DNA of 64,000 bases, from positions 1-64,000 of the forward strand of contig CAYNJC010000017.1 of assembly GCA_964397565.1 (NCBI GenBank). The letters are read 5' to 3'. The position numbers were made by a program, and so were the translations under genes. Every line of letters starts with the position of its first letter. The first letter of the stretch is position 1. The notes under the pieces are model-generated. The model saw nothing but the letters and a program-made list of their open reading frames with translations. It searched no databases and had not been told where the DNA came from. Shown here in pieces: positions 23,295 to 31,239 of this stretch. Source of the DNA: JAPLST01 sp964397565. Lineage in GTDB: Bacteria; Auribacterota; UBA3054; JAPLST01.

Positions 23295-24962
23295 GTGCAA
23301 CCGCCTGTGTACCGACGTCTCTCGAATGTCCTGTGGCTGACCCGCTCACGCGCCGTGCTAGCTGCGTGCGTGCTGGTGCTCCTGTGCAGCGGTTGTGCCC
23401 GGCGGATTGATCTGGCGGCCGTCTTGCGTGAGGCCAATGCGGCGTATGCACAGGGCGATTACGCCCGCGCCGCCTGGCTCTTTCACACGCTCAAGCAGCG
23501 TCGCGTCTTGCAGGACAACGCCGCGCTGCGCGTCAGTCTCGGGGCGTGCTATCTCAAACTGGGCTGGCTGCCCTATGCCGGCGGCGAGTTCAGCCGCGCC
23601 ATCGAGTTTGAGCGCACCAACGCAACCGCATGGCTTGGCCTGGGCACGGTCTATGCCCACACCAACGACCAGCGCAAGGCGATTGATTGTTACCTGCAGG
23701 CGCAACAGTTCGAGCCCAAAAATGCCGCCCTGTACCGCAAGCTCGGCAATGCCTTGTTTGCCATCAAGGAGTATGCCCAAGCCGCCGATCATTACCTCTA
23801 TGCGTGCTCGCTGGGCGACGAGAACGACGCCTTGTTCGCCACCGTTGGCCATTGCTATGAGCGCACCTATCAATGGCAGAAAGCGGTCAATGCCTATCTC
23901 AAAGCCTATGCCTTGAACCGGCGCAACACCTATGTGGTGTTGCGCCTCGCAGTCCTGTATCGCGACCAGTTCAACAACATGGTGCAGATGAAAGTCTACT
24001 ATGATATTCTGCGCAAGATCAACCCGCAAGTCGCGCATGCCGAGGCGCGCGCCTTCGAGGACCGCCTGCGCACCGCGCTGGTCTCCAATCCGCTCTTTGC
24101 GACCGGCGGCGCAACGTCCGCGGCGCCCACCCGCGCGAGCGGGGCGACTAATGCCGTCACGCTGCTCTCGCACGACCAACAGCAAAGTCAGGCGGCGGCA
24201 GATCATTACGAGAAACTGGCCCGCGTCTCGATCCTGAACGATGACGCCAAAGGCGCCCTCAAGTATTTTACGCACGCATTCTCGAATGACACGACCCGCG
24301 TTCACTACCTCAAGGAGATCGCCGGCTTGTATGAAAAGTCGTTTCAGGATTTGAGCACGGCGCTCACGTTTTACGAGCAGTACCTGGCGGCCTACAAAGA
24401 CAAGAACGAGCCGGAATTCGATCAAATGGTCAGCTATGTGCGCGCGTTGCGCGACCGCTATGTGCAGCAAGATGCCGAGCGCCAGCGGCGCCAAGCCGAG
24501 GATGAGCAGCGCGTGCGCGAAGAGACGGAGCGCCGCCAGCAGGCCGAGGCCGAGCGCCTCACGCAATATGAAGTTGCCAAGACGTCGGCCGAGACGTACA
24601 ATAGCCTGCTGGACGAAGGCACGCGCTGCATGCGCAACGAGTCGCTGGATCTCGAGCGCGCGCGCCAGGCCTATCAAAAGGCGATTGCGCTCGATGCCAA
24701 GGTGCCCAATGCTTACTACAATCTTGGCTTGGTCTATCTGCGCATGACGAATTTTGTCCAGAGCATTCCCTATTTCGAGAAAGCCCTCGAGCAGGACAAA
24801 ACATTTGCGGACGCGCATTTGGCGCTCGGTATGGCCTATGAACGCCAGCGCCAGATCCCGAGCGCCATCGAGCATTATCAGCTGTACTTGGAAGTCGCAC
24901 CGAATGGCGCACACGCCGACGCGGTCCGCGACTGGGTAACGCGCCACGCCGGCGCGCAATAA
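23295..24962 (+). CDS. TPR-repeat lipoprotein
   Basis: About 555 aa. A hydrophobic signal ends with L-C-S-G-C (lipobox), then at least eight TPR-like helical pairs (for example AWLGLGTVYAHTNDQRKAIDCY and AYYNLGLVYLRMTNFVQSI) are interrupted by a charged coiled coil of about 40 residues (AERQRRQAEDEQRVREETE). The start is uncertain: GTG 23295 and GTG 23307 lie just after the panB stop, with no clear ribosome site; an ATG at 23196 lies inside panB and would bury the signal peptide. Probably an envelope scaffold. Adjacent to another TPR lipoprotein, with which it may act. Confidence 0.8.
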   Translation: MQPPVYRRLSNVLWLTRSRAVLAACVLVLLCSGCARRIDLAAVLREANAAYAQGDYARAAWLFHTLKQRRVLQDNAALRVSLGACYLKLGWLPYAGGEFSRAIEFERTNATAWLGLGTVYAHTNDQRKAIDCYLQAQQFEPKNAALYRKLGNALFAIKEYAQAADHYLYACSLGDENDALFATVGHCYERTYQWQKAVNAYLKAYALNRRNTYVVLRLAVLYRDQFNNMVQMKVYYDILRKINPQVAHAEARAFEDRLRTALVSNPLFATGGATSAAPTRASGATNAVTLLSHDQQQSQAAADHYEKLARVSILNDDAKGALKYFTHAFSNDTTRVHYLKEIAGLYEKSFQDLSTALTFYEQYLAAYKDKNEPEFDQMVSYVRALRDRYVQQDAERQRRQAEDEQRVREETERRQQAEAERLTQYEVAKTSAETYNSLLDEGTRCMRNESLDLERARQAYQKAIALDAKVPNAYYNLGLVYLRMTNFVQSIPYFEKALEQDKTFADAHLALGMAYERQRQIPSAIEHYQLYLEVAPNGAHADAVRDWVTRHAGAQ

Positions 24963-24983
24963 CGGTTACGAGGAGAACGTACT

Positions 24984-26879
24984 ATGCGCATCACTTTTTT
25001 ACTCATGCTCGCCGTGCTGCTGGTGCTGGTCGGCTGCTCCAAGCCGGACAGCGAGGCCACGCTTGCCTACAAACAGGCCCAGACTCTGCGCGATCAGGAG
25101 AAATACCAAGATGCGATTCGCCTGTATCGGCGCGCCATCGAGCTCGATCCCGCCTTTGACAAATCGTACCTCGATCTGGCCCAGACCTACGAGGGCTTGG
25201 GCGACAATCAAAGCGCCGCCGAGATGTACCGCAAATTCATCGAGGTGACCCAGAACGCCCAGATGCGCGAGAAGGCCGGCAGTTTTCTCGAAGAAGTGCA
25301 AGCCGCGGTGGACGAGGCCGCCCGCGACCAGCAAGCCGGCAGCGCGGCGCAGTTGTCGCCGCAAATGAAACTGTTGGTTGACCAGGCGGTGGCCAAGGAG
25401 CGCGCCCGCCTGCAAAAGGAATTCAGCGCCAAGCAGACCAGCACGACTGGTGGCGCCAAGGATACTGACAATTTGCGCGCCGAGCTCATCAAGACCACCA
25501 CCGCCAACGAGGAACTCGAGTCAAAGATTGCGGCCCTGCAGACGGAACGCGATCGCCTCAGCAAGTCCCACGAGGAATTGCGCGGCCAGGCTGACGTCGC
25601 CGAACTGCTGCAATCGCCGCTCTTCAAAGGCAATGACAAGGAATTGATGCAAAACCTGCTGCGTACCAAGACCGAGCTCGATCAAATGCACGCGCAACTG
25701 GCCCAGCAAAGCCAGCAACACCAGAAAGAAGCCGAGCAAACGGTCAAGCTCAAACAGCAGTTGATCGAGCTGCAACGCGGCGGTTCATCGGCTTCCACTG
25801 AGCTGCAAAGCAAACTCAGCGACCTCGAAGCCCAGAATCGCACGCTGGCGCAACAAGTCAGCCTGCTGCAAGGCGGTGCCGCGCCGGCCGCGGCGGTGGG
25901 TGCATCCGCCAATCCCGCCGCGCTCCAGAAGCTGCAGCAGCAAGTCACGCAGCTCACGCAAGAAAAGCAGCAAGCGATCACGGCCCAACAAAATGCCGAA
26001 ACCTTGCTGGCCAGCCTGAAACGCCAGACCGATGACATTCTAGCCGCCATGCGCACGGATGCCAGTCGCGATCCCTTGAGCGACAACCGTCGCCTGCGCC
26101 TGCAGATCGCCAAAATGGTCTCGCAAAATAATGAGTTGACCAGCAAACAGGCGGTCACCGAACAACGCGCCCAGGCGCTCGAAGCGCAACTGCAGAAAAT
26201 GCAGACCCTGCCGCAGAATGCGCAAGACTTGGCCGCGCCAGAATTCTCCGACCTGTCGGATGAAATCGTCAAAATGCAGAAGACCATCGCGGCCCAACGC
26301 ACCCTGCTGGCGCAGCGCGACGCACAAGTGACGTCGCTCTCGGAGCAGGCGCGCACGCGGGATGCCGTCGCCGCGCCCGACCAACACGTGCGCACCTTGG
26401 TTGACGACCTCAATACGCAACTAGCCCGCCAGCAAGAGCAGATCACCCTGTTGACCCGCGCCAACGCCGACTTGCGCGCCGGCGCGCAAACCAGCGCGGC
26501 GACCACCCGCCTGAACGACCTGCAAACCGCGCGCCCGACCACGCCGACTACCACCCGCGCTGATGACCAATTCGCGCCGCCCATCAGCGCAACCGCCAGC
26601 CGGACCGCGAGCACTACCACGCCCGCGCCGGTCACGCCCACCGCGCCGGCGCGCCCGACCAGCGTCCGCAGCACAATTCCCGAGGCCACCCGCACCACCG
26701 GCCGCGCGCCACGCGCCTACCGTGTTCGCGCCGGTGACACCCTCGCCGGCATTGCCGAACGCGTCTATGGCGACCGTGGCAAATGGACGGTTATTTATCG
26801 CTACAATCGCGCGCTGCTCCCGCGCGCCAACGCCTTGCGCGAAGGCCAAGTGCTCTACATTCCGCCGCTGCCGCAGTGA
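24984..26879 (+). CDS. Lipoprotein with TPR, long coiled coil and C-terminal LysM domain
   Basis: 631 aa. Lipobox L-V-G-C at about residues 15-18, two TPR units (about 25-90), then an Ala/Gln/Lys-rich coiled coil of roughly 330 residues. A Thr/Ala/Pro linker (about 500-575) leads to a LysM domain (about 577-630: YRVRAGDTLAGIAERVYGD, ending LYIPPLPQ). LysM binds N-acetylglucosamine polymers, so the protein probably spans from a lipid anchor to peptidoglycan. GAGGAG precedes ATG 24984. It follows the other TPR lipoprotein by 21 bp; both belong to an envelope-linked unit running into gatCAB. Confidence 0.85.
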   Translation: MRITFLLMLAVLLVLVGCSKPDSEATLAYKQAQTLRDQEKYQDAIRLYRRAIELDPAFDKSYLDLAQTYEGLGDNQSAAEMYRKFIEVTQNAQMREKAGSFLEEVQAAVDEAARDQQAGSAAQLSPQMKLLVDQAVAKERARLQKEFSAKQTSTTGGAKDTDNLRAELIKTTTANEELESKIAALQTERDRLSKSHEELRGQADVAELLQSPLFKGNDKELMQNLLRTKTELDQMHAQLAQQSQQHQKEAEQTVKLKQQLIELQRGGSSASTELQSKLSDLEAQNRTLAQQVSLLQGGAAPAAAVGASANPAALQKLQQQVTQLTQEKQQAITAQQNAETLLASLKRQTDDILAAMRTDASRDPLSDNRRLRLQIAKMVSQNNELTSKQAVTEQRAQALEAQLQKMQTLPQNAQDLAAPEFSDLSDEIVKMQKTIAAQRTLLAQRDAQVTSLSEQARTRDAVAAPDQHVRTLVDDLNTQLARQQEQITLLTRANADLRAGAQTSAATTRLNDLQTARPTTPTTTRADDQFAPPISATASRTASTTTPAPVTPTAPARPTSVRSTIPEATRTTGRAPRAYRVRAGDTLAGIAERVYGDRGKWTVIYRYNRALLPRANALREGQVLYIPPLPQ

Positions 26880-26895
26880 GCGGCGGCGGCCAACG

Positions 26896-26958
26896 TTTCA
26901 ACTCTGAAATTTCAAATTTCAACTCTGAACTTTCAAATTTCAACTCTGAAATTTCACC
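26896..26958 (+). repeat. Tandem repeat 3 x 21 bp before gatC
   Basis: Three successive 21-bp units TTTCAACTCTGAANTTTCANN differ at one to three positions. They fill nearly the whole space between the LysM gene stop and gatC. AT-rich and partly palindromic (TTTCAAATTTGAAA-like). Confidence 0.85.
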
Positions 26959-26968
26959 TACGGCTGTC

Positions 26969-27253
26969 ATGATCTCCCACCGCGATGTTGCCTACCTCGC
27001 GCGACTCAGTCGCCTGGCCATGTCGGACGCCGACCTGGCCGTCTTTATGCCGCAGCTCCAGCAAATTCTCGCGTACATCGAACAGCTGCGCGCGCTGGAC
27101 ACGACCGGCATCGAGCCGACCGCGCATGTGCTGCCGCTGCGCAATGTCACGCGCGCGGATGACGTCGGCGAGTCCTTGCCGCAGGATGCCGCGTTGCAGT
27201 CCGCGCCGCATGCCGGCGACGGCTTCTTTCGTGTGCCCGCCGTGATTGAATAA
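26969..27253 (+). CDS. gatC: Asp-tRNA(Asn)/Glu-tRNA(Gln) amidotransferase subunit C
   Basis: 94-aa small subunit that wraps around GatA and stabilises the GatCAB complex. The conserved start ISHRDVAYLARLSRLAM and the ending DGFFRVPAVIE match the family. A long in-frame extension back to 26783 lies in the LysM gene and tandem repeat and is rejected. No Shine-Dalgarno is visible before ATG 26969, so translation may depend on upstream ribosomes. Its stop overlaps gatA by one base (TAATG). Confidence 0.93.
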   Translation: MISHRDVAYLARLSRLAMSDADLAVFMPQLQQILAYIEQLRALDTTGIEPTAHVLPLRNVTRADDVGESLPQDAALQSAPHAGDGFFRVPAVIE

Positions 27254-28734
27254 TGGAGACCGTTGCAGATTTTCTGGTGGCGCTGCGGCGCGGCACCCTG
27301 TCCGCGCGCGAGGCGATCGAGCTTGCCCTGCTGCGCATTGCAGCATCCGACCCGGCCATTCGGGCATTTCTCTCGGTGCGCACCGACGAGGCGCGCGCAC
27401 AGGCCGCGCGGGTTGACGAACAGCGGGCGCAGGGCGTGGCCGTCGGCCCGCTGGCCGGCCTGCCGTTCGGCGTCAAAGATGTCATCTGTGAGCGCGACCT
27501 CGAATGCACCTGCTGCTCGAAGATTCTGACCGGGTATCGCCCGCCCTACAACGCCACGGTTATCGAACGCCTGCGCGCTGCCGGCGCCATTCCCGTCGGT
27601 CGGCTTAACATGGATGAATTTGCGATGGGCTCATCCACTGAGCACAGCGCGTTTCACCCCACGCGCAATCCTTGGGATACGACCCGCATTCCGGGTGGTT
27701 CGAGCGGCGGCTCGGCCGCGGCAGTCGCCGCGCGCATGACGCCCATGACGCTCGGCTCGGACACGGGCGGCTCGATTCGCCAACCCGCCGCGCTCTGTGG
27801 CGTGACCGGCTTGAAACCCACCTATGGCCGCGTCTCGCGCTACGGCCTGGTTGCCTATGCGTCGTCGCTGGATCAAATCGGTCCGCTGGCGCTCTCGGCC
27901 GAGGATGTGGCGTTGGTGCTGCCGCACCTCGCCGGCCATGATCCACAGGATTCCACATCCGCCGCAGTGCCCGTGCCCGATTATGTCGCCGGCCTCAGCG
28001 GTGACATCCGCGGGCTGCGCGTGGGTGTGCCGAAAGAATATTTCGTGGCCGGTCTCGACCAGGAAGTCCGGCACGCGGTGCAGGCTGCCATTGCCCGGCT
28101 TGGTGCCCTGGGCGCGCGGGTCGAGGAAGTATCGCTGCCGCACACCGAGTATGCGATCGCCACCTATTATGTCGTCGCGACGGCCGAGGCCAGCTCGAAT
28201 CTGGCGCGCTATGACGGCATTCACTACGGCGCCTGCGCCGCCGACACCCAGAATCTGCTCGAGGTCTACACCAACACGCGCCGCCAGTTCTTTGGCGACG
28301 AAGTCATCCGCCGCATTATGCTGGGCACGTATGTGCTCAGCGCCGGCTACTATGACGCCTACTATCTCAAAGCCCTCCAAGTGCGCACCTTGATCAAACG
28401 CGATTTTGACGCGGCCTTCGAAAAGGTGGATGTGCTGGTCACGCCGACCAGCCCGACGCCGGCGTTCACACTGGGCGAGCGCACGGCCGATCCGCTGCAG
28501 ATGTATCTGGCCGACATTTTCACGGTCAGTGTCAATCTGGCCGGCATACCCGGCTTGAGCATTCCCTGCGGCTTTTCTGAAAAGGGCCTGCCGATCGGCC
28601 TGCAACTGCTGGCCAAGCCGTTTGACGAGGCCACGCTGCTGAAGGTTGGCCATGCCTACCAATGCGCGACCGACTATCACACCCGCCGCCCGGCAATCTG
28701 CACCGACTTGTTTGACGAAGAGGCTAAAGAGTAG
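27253..28734 (+). CDS. gatA: Asp-tRNA(Asn)/Glu-tRNA(Gln) amidotransferase subunit A
   Basis: 493-aa amidase subunit that releases ammonia from glutamine for tRNA-bound Glu or Asp amidation. The catalytic triad K75 (FGVKD), cis-S150 (PGGSSGGS) and S174 (DTGGSIRQPA) is intact, and length is normal. It is coupled to gatC by TAATG. The last codons (EEAKE) form the left arm of an inverted repeat bounding the next gene. Confidence 0.97.
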   Translation: METVADFLVALRRGTLSAREAIELALLRIAASDPAIRAFLSVRTDEARAQAARVDEQRAQGVAVGPLAGLPFGVKDVICERDLECTCCSKILTGYRPPYNATVIERLRAAGAIPVGRLNMDEFAMGSSTEHSAFHPTRNPWDTTRIPGGSSGGSAAAVAARMTPMTLGSDTGGSIRQPAALCGVTGLKPTYGRVSRYGLVAYASSLDQIGPLALSAEDVALVLPHLAGHDPQDSTSAAVPVPDYVAGLSGDIRGLRVGVPKEYFVAGLDQEVRHAVQAAIARLGALGARVEEVSLPHTEYAIATYYVVATAEASSNLARYDGIHYGACAADTQNLLEVYTNTRRQFFGDEVIRRIMLGTYVLSAGYYDAYYLKALQVRTLIKRDFDAAFEKVDVLVTPTSPTPAFTLGERTADPLQMYLADIFTVSVNLAGIPGLSIPCGFSEKGLPIGLQLLAKPFDEATLLKVGHAYQCATDYHTRRPAICTDLFDEEAKE

Positions 28735-28740
28735 TAAGAG
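28717..28740 (+). repeat. Left inverted repeat of GxxExxY cassette
   Basis: Begins GAAGAGGCTAAAGAG and covers the end of gatA. It matches the reverse complement of 29159-29182 at 20 of 24 positions. Confidence 0.6.
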
Positions 28741-28751
28741 ACTGCCATATT

Positions 28752-29156
28752 ATGCCAGGACACACACCCATAGATGATCTCTGCGAGCACATTATCGGCG
28801 CGTGCATCGAAGTGCACAAGCACCTCGGTCCCGGATTGCTAGAAACAGTGTATCATGAAGCCCTGAAAGTGGAGTTTGACTTGCGCAAGCTGGGCTACAT
28901 CCACGAGTATCCTATTGAAGGATCTTTCAAAGGTGTGCCGCTGGGCACCGTATACCGCTGCGATTTCTTGATTGCCGAACAAGTGCTTCTGGAAGTCAAG
29001 TCAATCGAGCAATTGAAAGCGATTCATGTGGCGATCGCCATCAACTATGCAACCCTTGCGAAAAAGCCAACATGTCTGCTGATTAATTTCATGGAATTGA
29101 AATTAGTGCAAGGCATCAAACGTGTTTTTCCGTCAAGATCATTTGACGCTCTATAG
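28752..29156 (+). CDS. GxxExxY family protein (PD-(D/E)XK-like)
   Basis: 134 aa. The name-giving motif G28-L-L-E31-T-V-Y34 is present. A PD-(D/E)XK nuclease-like core follows, with D71 and E81-V-K83. Family members are small orphan proteins common in Bacteroidota and PVC genomes; biochemical function is unknown. It sits inside the gatCAB operon between gatA and gatB, has a lower G+C look than its neighbours, and is bounded by imperfect 24-bp inverted repeats. This suggests insertion as a mobile cassette rather than an amidotransferase role. The ribosome site is weak. Confidence 0.85.
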   Translation: MPGHTPIDDLCEHIIGACIEVHKHLGPGLLETVYHEALKVEFDLRKLGYIHEYPIEGSFKGVPLGTVYRCDFLIAEQVLLEVKSIEQLKAIHVAIAINYATLAKKPTCLLINFMELKLVQGIKRVFPSRSFDAL

Positions 29157-29158
29157 CC

Positions 29159-29182
29159 CTCTTGCCTCTCTTTAACCTCTTC
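29159..29182 (-). repeat. Right inverted repeat of GxxExxY cassette
   Basis: CTCTTGCC...CCTCTTC is the partner of 28717-28740, lying between the GxxExxY stop and gatB. Confidence 0.6.
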
Positions 29183-29192
29183 GTTAATAACT

Positions 29193-30656
29193 ATGGCGCA
29201 GTATGAAGCAGTGATTGGCCTCGAGGTGCACGTGCAGCTGAACACGGCGACCAAGCTGTTCTGCCGCTGCCGCAACCACTTTGGCGACCCGCCCAACACC
29301 AACGTCTGCCCGGTCTGCCTCGGCCTGCCGGGCGCGCTGCCAGTCGTCAATCAACAGGCGGTCGCGCATGCCGTCCAGACGGGTCTGCTGCTGAACTGCA
29401 CCATCGCCGCGTTCTCGAAATTCGACCGCAAACATTATTTCTATCCCGATCTGCCCAAGGCCTATCAGATTTCACAATATGATCTGCCGGTCTGCCGCGC
29501 CGGCTGGCTGGAAATCCTGCTGGCCGGGCAATCGCTGCGGATCGGCATCACCCGCGTGCACATGGAAGAGGACGCCGGCAAACTCATTCATGACGAAGGC
29601 GCCGGCACCAGCTTGGTGGACTTGAACCGCACCGGCACACCGCTGCTTGAAATCGTCAGTGAACCGGAGCTGCATTCGCCCGACGCCGCGTATGCCTATC
29701 TGGCCACGCTCAAACAACTGATCTCTTATCTGGGCGTCAGCGACTGCAACATGGAAGAGGGTAGCTTGCGCTGTGACGCCAATGTCAGTGTGCGCCCGGT
29801 CGGCGTCACCACCCTTGGCACCAAAGTTGAAATCAAGAACCTGAACTCGTTCAAGGGCGTGCACAAAGCGCTGACCTATGAGATCGAGCGCCAAACCAAG
29901 GCCATCGCCGCCGGCCAGCCCATCGTGCAGGAAACACGCCTGTTCGATGCCGCGCAGGACAAGACGTTCTCCATGCGCAGCAAGGAAGAAGCCCACGATT
30001 ATCGCTATTTTCCCGATCCCGACCTGGCGCCGATGACCTTCAGCGCGGCGCAAATTGAGGCCGCGCGCGCATCCTTGCCGGAACTGCCGCATGTCCGCAA
30101 GGAACGCTTCATCACCCAGTTCGCGCTGTCCGACTATGATGCCACGCTCCTCACCAGCGCGCGCGCCATGGCCGAGTATTTCGAGGCCACCGTGCAGGCC
30201 GGCGCATCCGGCAAAGCCGCCGCCAACTGGATCGCCAACAATCTGCTGACCGCGCTCAATGCCGCGCACCTCACCCTGGGGCAGTGCCGCATTACGCCGG
30301 CCCAGCTCGCGGACATGATCGCCCTGGTCGGCAGCAACGCGATCAGCAGCACCAATGCCAAGAATGACGTCTTTCCGGCCATGTTCGCCAGCGGCGCGGC
30401 ACCGCAGACAATCGTCGACGAGAAGGGCTTGCGGCAAGTGTCGGACAGCACCCAGATTGATGCGTGGGTGCGCGCCGCGCTTGCAGAAAACCCGGAGGTC
30501 GTGGCCGCCCTCAAGACCGGCAAAGCTAAGGCGGCCGGCAAACTAGTCGCGGCGGTCATGCGCCTCAGCCAGGGCAAAGCCAATCCGGCCCTGGTCAACC
30601 AGCGCATTGCCGCACTCACGCGTGCCTATCCGCCGCCGGCACAGGAACCGACATGA
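29193..30656 (+). CDS. gatB: Asp-tRNA(Asn)/Glu-tRNA(Gln) amidotransferase subunit B
   Basis: 487-aa kinase/amidation subunit that phosphorylates the tRNA-bound carboxylate and accepts ammonia from GatA. N-terminal EAVIGLEVHVQL, a zinc site C-x-C...C-P-V-C (residues about 26-43), the RTGTPLLEIV signature and C-terminal YqeY-like tail domain are all present. No Shine-Dalgarno precedes ATG 29193; the upstream bases are the pyrimidine-rich arm of the inserted cassette. That cassette may have replaced the native ribosome site or uncoupled gatB from gatA. It overlaps the next gene by ATGA. Confidence 0.96.
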   Translation: MAQYEAVIGLEVHVQLNTATKLFCRCRNHFGDPPNTNVCPVCLGLPGALPVVNQQAVAHAVQTGLLLNCTIAAFSKFDRKHYFYPDLPKAYQISQYDLPVCRAGWLEILLAGQSLRIGITRVHMEEDAGKLIHDEGAGTSLVDLNRTGTPLLEIVSEPELHSPDAAYAYLATLKQLISYLGVSDCNMEEGSLRCDANVSVRPVGVTTLGTKVEIKNLNSFKGVHKALTYEIERQTKAIAAGQPIVQETRLFDAAQDKTFSMRSKEEAHDYRYFPDPDLAPMTFSAAQIEAARASLPELPHVRKERFITQFALSDYDATLLTSARAMAEYFEATVQAGASGKAAANWIANNLLTALNAAHLTLGQCRITPAQLADMIALVGSNAISSTNAKNDVFPAMFASGAAPQTIVDEKGLRQVSDSTQIDAWVRAALAENPEVVAALKTGKAKAAGKLVAAVMRLSQGKANPALVNQRIAALTRAYPPPAQEPT

Positions 30657-30928
30657 ACAATGACATGAGTGTGTACGAGGCCATCATGCTGCTGTGCTTT
30701 GGCGCGGCCTGGCCGGTCTCGCTGTACAAGTCCTGGAAATCGCGCACCAATGCCGGCAAGAGCCTCTGGTTCCTGTTGATTGTGCTGACCGGCTATGTGG
30801 CCGGCTGCCTGCACAAGCTGACCTATGATTGCGATCCGATCGTGGCGCTGTATGCGCTGAACGGCCTGCTGGTGGGCGCGGATGTGCTGCTGTACTGGCG
30901 CAATGCGCGCCTGGTGCGGGCGCACTGA
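30653..30928 (+). CDS. Small three-helix membrane protein
   Basis: 91 aa with three hydrophobic helices (about residues 8-22, 41-58, 65-82). The loop SLYKSWKSRTNAGKS resembles PQ-loop/SemiSWEET-like half transporters, but the PQ dipeptide itself is replaced by WPVS. ATG 30653 overlaps the gatB stop (ATGA), so it is translated with gatB. Function unknown; a transport or adaptor role is a guess. Confidence 0.65.
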   Translation: MNNDMSVYEAIMLLCFGAAWPVSLYKSWKSRTNAGKSLWFLLIVLTGYVAGCLHKLTYDCDPIVALYALNGLLVGADVLLYWRNARLVRAH

Positions 30929-31239
30929 GAGCGCTGCAGCTATAGCAACAACACCAACGACTTGTCATCAACCCAAGATGGTTTCACGAAACCCATCCCG
31001 CACATCGGTTGTCTAATTGTCCATCTGCGCCGGCACATCGCGGCCAATCGGGCGATTCCAAAAACGGCGGGCGGAAATCGACCGGAGTCTGCTGGAACAA
31101 GACCAGGCAACGTGCACCATGATGCGGTACAGAGCGCGACTTGACAGATAAAAGATAAAATGGTACCCTAATATAGTTTACTTATCCCCGCGGACGTGAC
31201 ACCTCGGCGCACCCCGCTTCATGATGACCCGCTTGACCA
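30929..31239. other. Intergenic region before the activase fusion
   Basis: 311 bp. It contains the promoter at 31141-31169 and no convincing gene; a 60-codon ORF here lacks a ribosome site and family resemblance. Confidence 0.6.
31141..31169 (+). promoter_or_regulatory. Promoter of the activase-dehydratase gene
   Basis: TTGACA (31141-31146), 17-bp spacer, TACCCT (31164-31169), 71 bp before ATG 31240. Confidence 0.5.

Noticed and set aside
26896..26958. Three regular repeats considered as a small CRISPR array
   Set aside because: Units are directly adjacent with no spacers, and no cas genes are nearby.
30962..31144. 60-codon ORF before the activase gene
   Set aside because: No ribosome site, odd composition, overlaps the promoter of the next gene.
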